Numbered from the stretch's first letter, positions 34,349 through 43,220 are shown. The stretch: 64,000 nt of DNA from Rhodospirillaceae bacterium SYSU D60007 (GCA_003574685.1 QOCQ01000010.1:1-64000), one strand, 5' to 3'. Made by a program: numbers and translations. Notes: generated by a model from the letters alone, not told the origin.

Positions 34349-34453
34349 TGCTGCCATTTTTTCCATCGCCGCACGTCCGGCGCTATCACCCGCAATGCGG
34401 CCCAGCACGGCGCCGGATACCAGGTCAGTGCCGCCGGGAAGGTTGTGGTAGCA
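34349..34453 (-). pseudogene. 3' remnant of a tricarballylate dehydrogenase-like gene
   Basis: Minus-strand reading gives YHNLPGGTDLVSGAVLGRIAGDSAGRAA, nearly the C-terminal end of the intact flavoprotein gene at 35453-36940 (YHNYPGGTGLVSGAVLGRIAGDSAGRAA). DNA identity to 35460-35560 is obvious over about 100 bp, with the flanks unrelated. No start, no FAD domain. It is therefore a fragment of a duplicated or replaced gene copy. Two toxin-antitoxin genes lie between the fragment and the intact copy. Confidence 0.8.
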
Positions 34454-34507
34454 GCCGGTGCACCAGGCCGGCTGGCGCGATACGCCAGCAATGACTAGAT
34501 TGGCGGC

Positions 34508-34747
34508 ATGACGTTCAATCGCATCACGATCGACCCTGCCGTGTGTGGCGGAAAACCCTGCATCCGGGGCCTGCGGTTTCCCGTCGCCCGGCTGCTGGGC
34601 CTTCTGGCTGCGGGCGAAAGTCGGGAAGCGATCCTGGCTGGCTATCCATACCTGGAGCCGGGCGACATCGATGAGGCGCTGCGCTATGCGGCGTTTCTGG
34701 CTGAGGACGAAACAGTGGCGCTTGTACCAGCCGAACCTGCCAAGTGA
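34508..34747 (+). CDS. DUF433 antitoxin
   Basis: 79 aa. Short DUF433 protein: FNRITIDPAVCGGKPCIRGLRFPVARLLGLLAAGESREAILAGYPYLEPGDIDEALRYAAFLAEDE is a full family match, including the GGKPCIRGLR helix-turn-helix-like core. In DUF433/DUF5615 pairs it is the antitoxin that binds DNA and the toxin. Its stop overlaps the toxin's GTG start (GTGA, 34744-34747), which is the usual coupling. Confidence 0.85.
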   Translation: MTFNRITIDPAVCGGKPCIRGLRFPVARLLGLLAAGESREAILAGYPYLEPGDIDEALRYAAFLAEDETVALVPAEPAK

Positions 34748-35112
34748 GGTTCCTCGTCGACATGCCACTGTCGCCTGCGCTGGCGGTATGGCTGCGGGAC
34801 CAGGGACACGACTCTGTCCATGTCATGGAGCTCGGCCTTCATCGTGCTTCCGACGATGAACTCATAGTCCACGCAAAGCAGGAGGCTCGGACGATCGTTA
34901 CTGCGGATCTCGACTATCCGCGGCTCCTGGCAATGGCACGCACGACCGAGCCAAGTGTCATTCTGTTCCGCGATGGCGAGTGGAGCGAAGCCGAGGTCAT
35001 CGAACGGATAGCTGAGGTGCTCGCGGCCCTTTCAGAAAGCGATATCGAGCAAAGCATCATTGTTATTGAACGAGACCGGGTGCGCAGGCGGCGGTTGCCT
35101 CTTCAATCGTAG
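34744..35112 (+). CDS. DUF5615 PIN-like toxin
   Basis: 122 aa, GTG start overlapping the antitoxin stop. PIN-like acidic residues: FLVDMPLSP (D6), VTADLDYPRLL, and the family's DSVHVMELGLHRASDDELIVHAKQEARTIVTAD. These are predicted ribonuclease toxins paired with DUF433 antitoxins. Its last 10 bp overlap the tail of the interrupted cupin gene on the other strand. C-terminal VRRRRLPLQS is basic and may be a small extension. Confidence 0.85.
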   Translation: MRFLVDMPLSPALAVWLRDQGHDSVHVMELGLHRASDDELIVHAKQEARTIVTADLDYPRLLAMARTTEPSVILFRDGEWSEAEVIERIAEVLAALSESDIEQSIIVIERDRVRRRRLPLQS

Positions 35113-35456
35113 ATTTGCCAGCCCGATGGCCGGCCGATGTGAATCGCCAGCCAGACCGTCGCCTGGCCGACTGCTGTCCAGGCCACGCGGTGACGGCGAT
35201 GCGGCGAGATCCATAGTCAGTCGCCGCGCTGCAAGTGATGCGGGGCATCCCTGTCCTCGAACTGCAAGCCGGCATCACCTTCCAGCAGCAGTACCCATTC
35301 ACCTTGCGGCTGCTCGTACCAGAAGTCCGGCAGGCTCGCCTGGCCGCATGACACGATGCGCTCGATACGCACGCCGGGTAGCGCCAACAGTTCGTCGAAG
35401 CGTTCGGCGGCCGAATCCGGCGCCAGGTTTTCGAACATGTTGCCGGCTTCATTCAT
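35103..35456 (-). pseudogene. Cupin-domain protein interrupted by in-frame TGA
   Basis: Frame is continuous from ATG 35456 to a stop at 35103-35105 except for one TGA at 35217-35219. N-terminal part MNEAGNMFENLAP...RIERIVSCGQASLPDFWYEQPQGEWVLLLEGDAGLQFED is followed after the TGA by LWISPHRRHRVAWTAVGQATVWLAIHIG, the rest of the same cupin family (consensus GD-aromatic-x-x-I-P-x-H-x-x-H-R-V). TGG to TGA by one base change would explain it. Gene start overlaps the flavoprotein stop (ATGA). No SECIS-like hairpin follows, so selenocysteine is unlikely. Readthrough or a sequencing error are alternatives. Confidence 0.7.
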
Positions 35457-36940
35457 CGCGCCGTGGCCGCGCGGCCGGCGCTGTCGCCCGCGATGCGGCC
35501 CAGCACGGCCCCGGACACAAGGCCCGTGCCGCCGGGATAGTTGTGATAGAAGAGCCCGCCCACCAGCTCGCCCGCGGCGTAGAGGCCCGGGATGGCCGTG
35601 CCGTCGGTGTGCTGGACCTGACAGCGCGGATCGACCTTCAGCCCGCCGAACGTGAAGGTGATGCCGCAGGTCACCGCGTATGCCTCGAATGGTGGCGTGT
35701 CGATGACATTGGCCCAATTGGTCTTGGGCACGGCAAGACCGCGCGTGCCGCGGCCATCCTTGATGGCAGGATTGAACGGTACCTCGGTCATCACCGCGGC
35801 GTTGTAGGCCTTGATCGTCTCCAGACAGCGCGCTGCGTCCACGCCCTCCAGCTTGCCGGCCAGCTCCTCCAGCGTATCGGCGCGCACCTTGGTGACACGG
35901 CGGATCCGGTATTCATCGCGCAACTTGTCCAGCACCCTGGCGTCGAAGATCTGCCACGCGAACTGCTCGGGCTGGGACAGGATCACGCCGCCATACTTGG
36001 CGTAGGTGTAATTGCGGAAATCAGCCCCTTCATCGACGAAGCGCTCGCCGCGGGCATTCACCATGATGCCGAGGGGATAGGAGTGCTTCTGAAAGTTGTC
36101 GCCGACTTCCAGATCGCCGAAGGGCGGGGCGTTGAGGTCCCAGCCCACTGCGTGACAGCCCGACCAGTGGCCATGCGGCTGCGCGCCGATATCAAGCGCC
36201 ATGCGGATGCCCGCGCCGGTGTTGAAACGCGTGCCGCGCACCTTGGCGAGATCCCAGGTCGGGCCAAGGTAGCGTGTGCGCATCTCCGTGTTCGACTCGA
36301 AGCCACCGCAGGCCAGCACCGTCTGCCGCGCCCGGACCTGAAAGCGCTTGCCCTTGTGGCGCGCCACCACACCCGACACCACGCCGTCCTGCTCGATCAG
36401 CGATACGGCCGCCGTCTCGTAGCGCAGATCGATGCCCTGCTGCAGGCAGGCCTTGTGCTCCAGCTCGACCAGGCCCGGACCGCCACCCCAGGCCTCGACG
36501 GCAAGGCCGCCCCAGAACTTGAACCGGCCGTCGACCTTGAAGGCCTGGCGGCCGTAGCTGGGCTGAAACCGCACGCCCTTGCCGCGCATCCAGCGCAGGG
36601 TAGGGAAGCTCTGTTCGACCAGCAGCTCGGCCAGCTCCGGATCGCTGCGGTACTGCGTCACGCGCATCAGGTCGTCGAGGAACTGGTCGGCCGTGTAGAT
36701 GCCGAAATCGACGTTGCGCCGCTCGTCTTCCGTCAGGTCATAGAGCTGCGCGAGGTCGCCCACGCCGTTGAACACGACGCGCATGGCGCCCGCCGTGTAG
36801 CGGCTGTTGCCGCCGCTGTCGTCCTGCGGCGCGGCTTCCAGCATCACCACGCTGGCGCCATGCTCACGGGCCGCCAGCGCCGCGCATGCCGCCGCATTGC
36901 CGGCGCCCACTACAACCACGTCACACTCGATATCTTTCAC
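35453..36940 (-). CDS. tcuA: FAD-dependent tricarballylate dehydrogenase-like flavoprotein
   Basis: 495 aa from GTG 36940 (GGGGAAG upstream; ATG 36985 also in frame). Fumarate-reductase/succinate-dehydrogenase flavoprotein fold. FAD motif CDVVVVGAGNAAACAALAAREHGASVVMLEAA near the N-terminus, GGNSRYTAGAMRVV, active-site region HSYPLGIMVNARGERFVDEG, and the C-terminal GLYAAGELVGGLFYHNYPGGTGLVSGAVLGR. This is the TcuA/tricarballylate dehydrogenase class; no TcuB or TcuC is adjacent, so the partner electron acceptor is unknown. Its stop overlaps the interrupted cupin gene. A decayed copy of its 3' end lies 1 kb away. Confidence 0.78.
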   Translation of the reverse strand: MKDIECDVVVVGAGNAAACAALAAREHGASVVMLEAAPQDDSGGNSRYTAGAMRVVFNGVGDLAQLYDLTEDERRNVDFGIYTADQFLDDLMRVTQYRSDPELAELLVEQSFPTLRWMRGKGVRFQPSYGRQAFKVDGRFKFWGGLAVEAWGGGPGLVELEHKACLQQGIDLRYETAAVSLIEQDGVVSGVVARHKGKRFQVRARQTVLACGGFESNTEMRTRYLGPTWDLAKVRGTRFNTGAGIRMALDIGAQPHGHWSGCHAVGWDLNAPPFGDLEVGDNFQKHSYPLGIMVNARGERFVDEGADFRNYTYAKYGGVILSQPEQFAWQIFDARVLDKLRDEYRIRRVTKVRADTLEELAGKLEGVDAARCLETIKAYNAAVMTEVPFNPAIKDGRGTRGLAVPKTNWANVIDTPPFEAYAVTCGITFTFGGLKVDPRCQVQHTDGTAIPGLYAAGELVGGLFYHNYPGGTGLVSGAVLGRIAGDSAGRAATAR

Positions 36941-37040
36941 GCTATCTTCCCCGGTCTGGCGCGCATCTGTAGGATTGGCGCGCAATTTGCACGGTTTGGG
37001 GGCAGCGAGACAAGGCCAACCACAGCCCGGGCAGGAACCA

Positions 37041-37724
37041 ATGGGTGACCGCTACGATCCACGCGCCTTTGCACCGCAGGTCGAGATGCTGCTGCGGCGG
37101 CCGGGCATCGGCCATAATGGCGGGCCGACCTTCGACATGTCGTGGGAGGCCTGGACCTGGCGGCGTGCCGTCGCCAAGGCCTGGAAGCCGCCCAAGCCGG
37201 AAGTGGCGCTGCGCCGGCTGGCGAAGGCGGAGAAGCTCGGCATCACCTACCGCGAGTTCACGGCGGTCATCCTCGACACCGGCTCGCATTTGTCGACCGC
37301 CATCATGCCCCTGGGGCTGGCAGCGCGGATCAGGCCGGCCGGCCCGGGACGATTTCAGGCCGAGCCACGGCCTGAGATGGCTGCCAACATCGCACGATTT
37401 GGCGGCAGGCTCTTCCTGCTGGCCGACGCGCTGCTCTCCGGTGAACTGGACGAGGATGCGCTGGAAGGGATGCGGCTGGAGCTCAATCGCCATTTCGATG
37501 GCAAGATCGCGGGGATGGCCATGGCTGGACGCCATGGCAGCAACCGCCGGGATCCCGGCGCCGAGGCCGTCATGGCCCTGCTGCGCAACCATGGCGTACC
37601 GCGGCAGGAGGTATTCTTCATTGGTAGCGGTTTCGCCGATGCCGCTCTCGCCGAAGCGGCGAGCCTGCCCCTGTTCAAATGGGCCCACGAATGGTTCGCC
37701 GAGGCGGACGGTGCAACCGGGTGA
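37041..37724 (+). CDS. Hypothetical protein with GHNGGP motif
   Basis: 227 aa. Contains a GIGHNGGPTFD motif near the start, common in poorly described alphaproteobacterial proteins, followed by an amphipathic helical block (SWEAWTWRRAVAKAWKPPKPEVALRRLAKAEKLGITYREFTAVILDTGSHLS). The C-terminal half (NRRDPGAEAVMALLRNHGVPRQEVFFIGSGFADAALAEAASLPLFKWAHEWF) resembles a HAD-like tail, but no DxDx motif is seen. I do not assign a function. Its stop overlaps the GTG start of the flavoenzyme gene (37721-37724), indicating co-translation with it. Confidence 0.7.
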   Translation: MGDRYDPRAFAPQVEMLLRRPGIGHNGGPTFDMSWEAWTWRRAVAKAWKPPKPEVALRRLAKAEKLGITYREFTAVILDTGSHLSTAIMPLGLAARIRPAGPGRFQAEPRPEMAANIARFGGRLFLLADALLSGELDEDALEGMRLELNRHFDGKIAGMAMAGRHGSNRRDPGAEAVMALLRNHGVPRQEVFFIGSGFADAALAEAASLPLFKWAHEWFAEADGATG

Positions 37725-38968
37725 CTGAGGCTGCAAGAACCAGCCGGCGGGCTTTCCTCACCGGCCTGGGCGGGTTGGGCGCGGCAGGGCTTGCAGGGTG
37801 TGCTTCAGAGAGCGATGCGCCGTACTTCGCGTCGCGATTCGTCGCACCGCCGCTGGCACCGCTGCGTATGCAGCCCGAGCGCATCACGCGCATGACCGTC
37901 TGTGCGCGTCCCTTCCGCGCCGCCGGACCGCGGCTTGACGTCGAGACGGTCGCCAACAAGCGCGTGGTCCACAACTATGGTCACGGCGGCAGCGGCTGGT
38001 CGCTGGCCTGGGGCTCCAGCACCATCGCCATGCGCAAGGCACTGGAAGGCGGCACGCGCGACGTTGCTGTGATTGGCTGCGGTGCGCTGGGGCTGACGTC
38101 GGCACTCCTCCTACGGCGCGCTGGCGCCCGGGTAACGATCTATACGAAGGAGCGCGCGCCCGACACCCGCTCGGCGCGGGCTACCGGCACCTGGTCACCC
38201 GACTCCCGTATCGCCGACGCCGACAAGGCAGCGCCCGACTTCGCGTCGGTGTGGGAAGAGATGGCGCGCACCTCCTACGCCACGTACCAGACCTATCTGG
38301 GTCTGCCGGGCGAGCCCGTGTCATGGAGCGATCGCTTCATCCTGCTGGATGATGCCGCAACCCGGCCGGCTCCCCCACCGCCCGCGATGGAAGCCGTCCG
38401 TTTCGCAAGCTATGGCGAGCGCGTGGCCGGCCTGGCGCCGCCGTACCGAACCCTCTCGGCCGGCGAGCATCCGTTTCCCGTCGCCCGCGTGGGGCATGGC
38501 ATTTCCATGCAGTTCAATGTCGCGGCGCTGGCGCATCTGCTGACCAACGATTTTCTACTCGAGGGCGGCCGGATTGTGCCCATGACCTTTCATACGCCGG
38601 CCGATCTCGCGCGGCTGCGAGAGCCGGTGGTTGTCAATTGTACGGGCTATGGCGCGCGGTCGCTGTGGAAGGACGAGACAGTCACGCCGGTGCGCGGCCA
38701 GATCACCTGGCTCGCGCCCCAGCCCGAGGTCCGTTACGGCCTCTCATATCGGCATGTCCTGGTGCTGCCCCGGCCCGACGGCATTGCCGTTCAGCAACTG
38801 GGTGAAAGCGACATGTGGGGCTATGGTATCGCCGACGAGATCCCCGACCGCAGCGAGGCCGAGTCCGCTGTCGCAACGATCGCCGCGCTCTATCGCCGGA
38901 CGCGGCTGGCGCATGAAGATCGCATCGATTTGCTACGGCAGGAGGGGCATTCATGCTTGATCACGTGA
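37721..38968 (+). CDS. Tat lipoprotein flavoenzyme, DAO family with permuted motif order
   Basis: 415 aa, GTG start overlapping the previous stop. Tat motif SRRAFLTG at residues 8-15 and lipobox LAGC with C27. Residues 62-100 (RPFRAAGPRLDVETVANKRVVHNYGHGGSGWSLAWGSS) match the C-terminal end of D-amino-acid oxidases, yet they precede the FAD Rossmann motif GCGALGLTSALL (119-131). The DAO middle part follows (TWSPDSRIAD, HGISMQFNVAALAHLL, VVNCTGYGARSLW, PVRGQITWL). Hence a circularly permuted DAO-like protein, predicted extracytoplasmic. Related Tat-exported flavoproteins occur in other alphaproteobacteria, from memory. Substrate unknown; overlaps the VOC gene by 16 bp. Confidence 0.75.
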   Translation: MTEAARTSRRAFLTGLGGLGAAGLAGCASESDAPYFASRFVAPPLAPLRMQPERITRMTVCARPFRAAGPRLDVETVANKRVVHNYGHGGSGWSLAWGSSTIAMRKALEGGTRDVAVIGCGALGLTSALLLRRAGARVTIYTKERAPDTRSARATGTWSPDSRIADADKAAPDFASVWEEMARTSYATYQTYLGLPGEPVSWSDRFILLDDAATRPAPPPPAMEAVRFASYGERVAGLAPPYRTLSAGEHPFPVARVGHGISMQFNVAALAHLLTNDFLLEGGRIVPMTFHTPADLARLREPVVVNCTGYGARSLWKDETVTPVRGQITWLAPQPEVRYGLSYRHVLVLPRPDGIAVQQLGESDMWGYGIADEIPDRSEAESAVATIAALYRRTRLAHEDRIDLLRQEGHSCLIT

Positions 38969-39375
38969 CCTTGCGTGTCTCGGACTACGAGAGGTCGAAG
39001 GCGTTCTACACGACGGCGCTGGCACCGCTCGACTACAGCGTCATGGCGGCGTTTGAACACGAGGGCGCAAAGATCGCCGGCTTTGGGTGGACCGGACCGG
39101 ATGGTCGTCAGAAGGTGGACTGGTGGATCGTGCAGCTCTTGGCCGGCGCGGGCGCGGACGCCGTGTCGGGCCCGACTCATCTGGCGCTGACGGCAAGGGA
39201 TCGCGCCAGAGTTGACGCATTTCATGCCGCAGCCATCGCTGCCGGTGGGAGGGACAATGGACCGCCCGGCCTTCGGCCGCACTATCACCAGCACTACTAC
39301 GGTGCCTTCGCGCGGGATCCGGATGGCAACAACATCGAGGCCGTGTGCCACGCGCCTGTGACCAAGAGCCCTTGA
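38953..39375 (+). CDS. VOC-family (glyoxalase/dioxygenase-like) protein
   Basis: 140 aa. Vicinal oxygen chelate fold: MLDHVTLRVSDYERSKAFYTTALAPLDY at the start, HLALTARDRARVDAFHAAAIAAGG in the middle and HYYGAFARDPDGNNIEAVCH at the end. Metal ligands H4, H (SGPTHLAL) and the C-terminal E (NNIEAV) are visible. Starts within the last 16 bp of the flavoenzyme gene, so it likely belongs to the same transcriptional unit. Substrate not predictable. Confidence 0.85.
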   Translation: MLDHVTLRVSDYERSKAFYTTALAPLDYSVMAAFEHEGAKIAGFGWTGPDGRQKVDWWIVQLLAGAGADAVSGPTHLALTARDRARVDAFHAAAIAAGGRDNGPPGLRPHYHQHYYGAFARDPDGNNIEAVCHAPVTKSP

Positions 39376-39446
39376 CATTGCTTCGGCCAGCCCGTGTGAT
39401 CGCAGGGACAAGAAGAAATTAAACGACTTCATCCTGGGAGGATGCA

Positions 39447-40760
39447 ATGGCCCTACGTGCATTTGGCCGCCTTGCCGGCGGGCTGGTGGGAGCTGCGCTG
39501 ATCGCGCTGGCGCCCGCCGCCGTCCAGGCACAGGCGAAGAAGCTCAAGATCGGCGTGGTGTATGACTACACCGGCCCGCTGGCCGGCGGCGGCTCCGAGC
39601 TGCATGCGCTTGGCGCCAAGATCATGATCGACCACTACATCAAGAAGGGCGGCGTCGAAGGATACCAGATCGAGGCAGTCTACGCGGATGCGCAGAGCAA
39701 GCCCGACATCGCGATCAACGAGGCTGTGCGGCTGGTCGAGCAGGAAAACGTCGACATGCTGCTGGGCTTCTTCTCGTCGGCCCAGTGCGTGCCGGTCGCG
39801 GCCCGCGTCGAGCAGCTCAAGAAATTCATGTGGATCACCACCTGCATCTCTTCGGCGGTGCTGGAAAACCGCAACCTGAAATACGTGTTCCGGGTCCAGC
39901 CCAGCGGCCGGCAATTCGGCCTGATGTCGACGGACTTCATTGCCAAGGTTTCCAAGGAAAAGTTCGGCAAGGATCCCAAAGACCTGAAAGTCGCGATCAT
40001 CCATGAGGACGGCGCCTACGGCGTGGACGTCGCCAAGGGTAACGAGGAGGGCGCCAAGAAAGCCGGCCTCAAGGTTGTGCTGAAGGAAGGCTACGCCGCC
40101 ACCGCACCCGACCTGTCGTCACTGGTGACGAAGCTCAAGCGCGCCCGGCCCGATGTGATCCTCCATACGGGCTACAATCCCGATATCACGCTTTTCCTGC
40201 GGCAGGCGCGCGAGCTCGGCCTGCGGTTCAGCGCGCTGATCGGTCACGGTGCGGGCTACGGCGTGTACGACAAGCTCAAGGAGTCACTGGGCAAGGACGT
40301 GAACTACATATTCAACGTCGATCCGATCTCGATCTGGCTGGCCAACGAGAAGGCGCTGGCGCCGCAACTGCCGCCGATGATCAAGATGATCGGCGAAGAG
40401 TACGAGAAGGCGCGGCCGGGCGTGACCGTTAAGTCGGCCCATGTCGGCATGGCAGCCAGCAATACCTATGTGCTGATGACCGAAGTCCTGCCGCGCGCCA
40501 TCAAGAAATACGGCGGCGTCGATGCCGACGCGCTGCGCAAGGCGGCACTGGAGGTAGACCTGCCGGAGGGCGGCACGATGCTGGGCTTCGGCGTGAAGTT
40601 CGCCGGCGAGGGCTCGCCGATCGCCGGCCAGAACGAACGCGCCTTTCCCGTGATCGTGCAGTACGTCGATGACAAGGCGCATGTCGTCTGGCCGAAGAGC
40701 CTGCAGCTCCGCGACCCGACATTGCCTCTGCCGGACACCTCACCCTATGCGATGAAGTGA
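39447..40760 (+). CDS. ABC transporter substrate-binding protein, branched-chain amino acid type
   Basis: 437 aa periplasmic binding protein of the LivJ/LivK class. Signal peptide MALRAFGRLAGGLVGAALIALAPAAVQAQ. Then KKLKIGVVYDYTGPLAGGGSELHALGAKIMIDHYIKKGGVEGYQIEAVYADAQSKPDIAINEAVRL, all typical. GGGAGG precedes the ATG 5 nt away. It is the first gene of a full liv operon (binding protein, LivG, LivF, LivH, LivM) though binding proteins of this type often bind aromatic or other compounds, so the ligand is open. Confidence 0.9.
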   Translation: MALRAFGRLAGGLVGAALIALAPAAVQAQAKKLKIGVVYDYTGPLAGGGSELHALGAKIMIDHYIKKGGVEGYQIEAVYADAQSKPDIAINEAVRLVEQENVDMLLGFFSSAQCVPVAARVEQLKKFMWITTCISSAVLENRNLKYVFRVQPSGRQFGLMSTDFIAKVSKEKFGKDPKDLKVAIIHEDGAYGVDVAKGNEEGAKKAGLKVVLKEGYAATAPDLSSLVTKLKRARPDVILHTGYNPDITLFLRQARELGLRFSALIGHGAGYGVYDKLKESLGKDVNYIFNVDPISIWLANEKALAPQLPPMIKMIGEEYEKARPGVTVKSAHVGMAASNTYVLMTEVLPRAIKKYGGVDADALRKAALEVDLPEGGTMLGFGVKFAGEGSPIAGQNERAFPVIVQYVDDKAHVVWPKSLQLRDPTLPLPDTSPYAMK

Positions 40761-40781
40761 TTGCACGTCGCTGCGGAACGG

Positions 40782-41546
40782 GTGACGGCCGTGCTGAACG
40801 TCGAAGGACTGGTAAAACGCTTCGGCGGTTTCACGGCCGTCAACCATGTTTCATTCCAGATGGAGCAGGGCGAGATCCTTGGGCTGATTGGCCCCAATGG
40901 ATCGGGTAAGAGCACGATCTTTAACCTGCTGTCGGGAACCCTGAAGCCGACGGCGGGCTCGATCCGATTCCGGGGGCATGAAATTGCCGGCCACTCGCCG
41001 CACAGCATCATCAATGGCGGCATCGGGCGGACGTTCCAGATCCCGCGCCCCTTCCGCCGGCTGTCCATCTTCGACAACGTGGCGCTGGCCGGTTTCTACG
41101 GCCAAGGGCGGCACTCCCGCTCGGCCGCCTTCGAGGCGGCAGAACGCGCCCTGGGCCTTGTCGGGCTGCCGACAGATCGCCACGCAATGGTCGATGGCCT
41201 GGGCGCCGCAGGCCTGAAGAAGCTGGAGCTCGCCAAGGCGCTGGCGACGGGGCCGCAATTGCTGCTGGCGGATGAAAGCCTCGGCGGCCTGGACGAGCAC
41301 GAGATGGACCAGGCCGCCGACATGCTGCGGGCGATCCGCAAGGAGTTGGGCATCACCATCATCTGGGTCGAGCACATCATGGGCGTGCTGATGCGGGTCG
41401 TTGATCGGGTCATGGTGCTGGACCACGGCGAAAAGATCGCCGAGGGCCTGCCGGCCGAGGTGGCCGGCGATCCCCGGGTGATCGAGGTCTATCTCGGCAC
41501 CGACGCCACCGCCGTCCACGCTGCCGCCACCGCGGCACGCGGCTGA
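40782..41546 (+). CDS. livG: LivG-type ABC ATP-binding protein
   Basis: ATPase of the HAAT importer. Walker A GLIGPNGSGKSTIFN, LivG-specific Q-loop region GIGRTFQIPRPFRRLSIFDNV, and Walker B QLLLADESLGGLDEHEMDQ; the H-loop is in ITIIWVEHIMGVL. The usual LSGGQQR signature is replaced by GLGAAGLKKLELAKAL, and the usual DEP reads DES. Start uncertain: TTG 40761, GTG 40782 and GTG 40791 are in frame; 40782 is chosen because GGA precedes it at 5 nt. Only 21 bp or less separates it from the binding protein's stop. Confidence 0.9.
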   Translation: MTAVLNVEGLVKRFGGFTAVNHVSFQMEQGEILGLIGPNGSGKSTIFNLLSGTLKPTAGSIRFRGHEIAGHSPHSIINGGIGRTFQIPRPFRRLSIFDNVALAGFYGQGRHSRSAAFEAAERALGLVGLPTDRHAMVDGLGAAGLKKLELAKALATGPQLLLADESLGGLDEHEMDQAADMLRAIRKELGITIIWVEHIMGVLMRVVDRVMVLDHGEKIAEGLPAEVAGDPRVIEVYLGTDATAVHAAATAARG

Positions 41547-41575
41547 GGGGGGCATACCGATGGTGCTGTATTGCT

Positions 41576-41623
41576 GGGAGCGCGGGCGCGCCGATGCGGG
41601 CGAGACGCCCGCGCTCCGTGTGG
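41576..41623. repeat. Compact GC-rich inverted repeat between livG and livF
   Basis: TGGGAGCGCGGGC (41577 onward) faces GCCCGCGCTCC (41613-41622), with CGCCGATGCGGGC in between, so a strong hairpin of about 46 bp. It shares the CCGATGCGGGC core with the longer element at 28250-28350. It interrupts the liv operon and may adjust livF expression. Confidence 0.6.
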
Positions 41624-41632
41624 AATACCGGC

Positions 41633-42337
<705 letters not shown>

Positions 42338-42350
42338 GGGGAGCCGGCCG

Positions 42351-43220
42351 ATGGAGTTCTTCGACATCTATCTGGTGGAGGCGCTGATCAACGGCGTCCT
42401 GCTGGGCGGCGTGCTGGCGCTGCTGGCGCTGGGGCTCAACCTGATCTTCGGCGTCATCGACGTGGTGTGGATCTGCTACGCCGAGCTGATCATGCTCGGC
42501 ATGTACGCCATGTACTTCCTGTTCTCGGTCTATCAGCTTCCGTGGCCCCTTGCCGCCCTGATCACCATCGCCATCGTCGGCGTGCTCGGCCTCGTCCTGC
42601 ACTATCTGGTGATCGCCCCGCTGCTGGGGTCGCCGCCCATCAACCAGCTTCTGGCAACAGGCGGCGTTCTTTTCTTTCTGCAGAGTGCGGCGACCGTGAT
42701 GTTCGGCATCGACTTCCGCAATCTCGGCATCCGCCTGCCAGTCCTCGAAGCGGGCGACATGTTCATCAGCTACGCCCGCCTGCTGGCCTTCGGCGCGGCC
42801 CTCGTTGGCATGCTGATCGTGTACCTGTTCCTGACCCGCACCTATACGGGGACGGCGATCCGGGCGATCTCGCAGGACCGCGAGATCATGACGCTGATGG
42901 GCGTGGACAGCCGGCGCATCTATCTCATCACCTCGGCACTCGGGGGTTCGCTGGCCGGTCTGGCAGCCTGTCTCCTGGTGCTGCAGTACGACGTGCATCC
43001 CTTTGTCGGGCTGTCGTTCGGCCCGATCACGTTCCTGATCTGCGTGCTCGGCGGCCTCGGTAACTTCGCCGGCGGCTTCGTCGCGGCATTCCTCTTTGCC
43101 GAGATCATCTCGCTGGGCGGGCTCTACTCGGACCTGGAGTGGGGATACGTACTGGCCTTCGCCTTCTTCATCATCATGATGTTCATCCGGCCCGCCGGCC
43201 TGCTGGCGAGGCGGACATGA
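42351..43220 (+). CDS. livH: LivH-type ABC permease
   Basis: 289-aa membrane permease of the branched-chain-amino-acid class with about eight hydrophobic segments. N-terminus MEFFDIYLVEALINGVLLGGVLALLALGLNLIFGVIDVVWICYAELIMLGMYAMYFLF is the family's opening, and the cytoplasmic EAA-like loop GTAIRAISQDREIMTLMGVDSRRIYLIT couples to the ATPases. The final helices end FIIMMFIRPAGLL, typical. Stop overlaps the livM start by ATGA. Confidence 0.93.
   Translation: MEFFDIYLVEALINGVLLGGVLALLALGLNLIFGVIDVVWICYAELIMLGMYAMYFLFSVYQLPWPLAALITIAIVGVLGLVLHYLVIAPLLGSPPINQLLATGGVLFFLQSAATVMFGIDFRNLGIRLPVLEAGDMFISYARLLAFGAALVGMLIVYLFLTRTYTGTAIRAISQDREIMTLMGVDSRRIYLITSALGGSLAGLAACLLVLQYDVHPFVGLSFGPITFLICVLGGLGNFAGGFVAAFLFAEIISLGGLYSDLEWGYVLAFAFFIIMMFIRPAGLLARRT

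Noticed and set aside
35217-35219. The in-frame TGA of the cupin gene as a second selenocysteine codon
   Set aside because: No stem-loop with a proper loop distance follows the TGA, no Cys partner stands nearby and the expected residue is aromatic.
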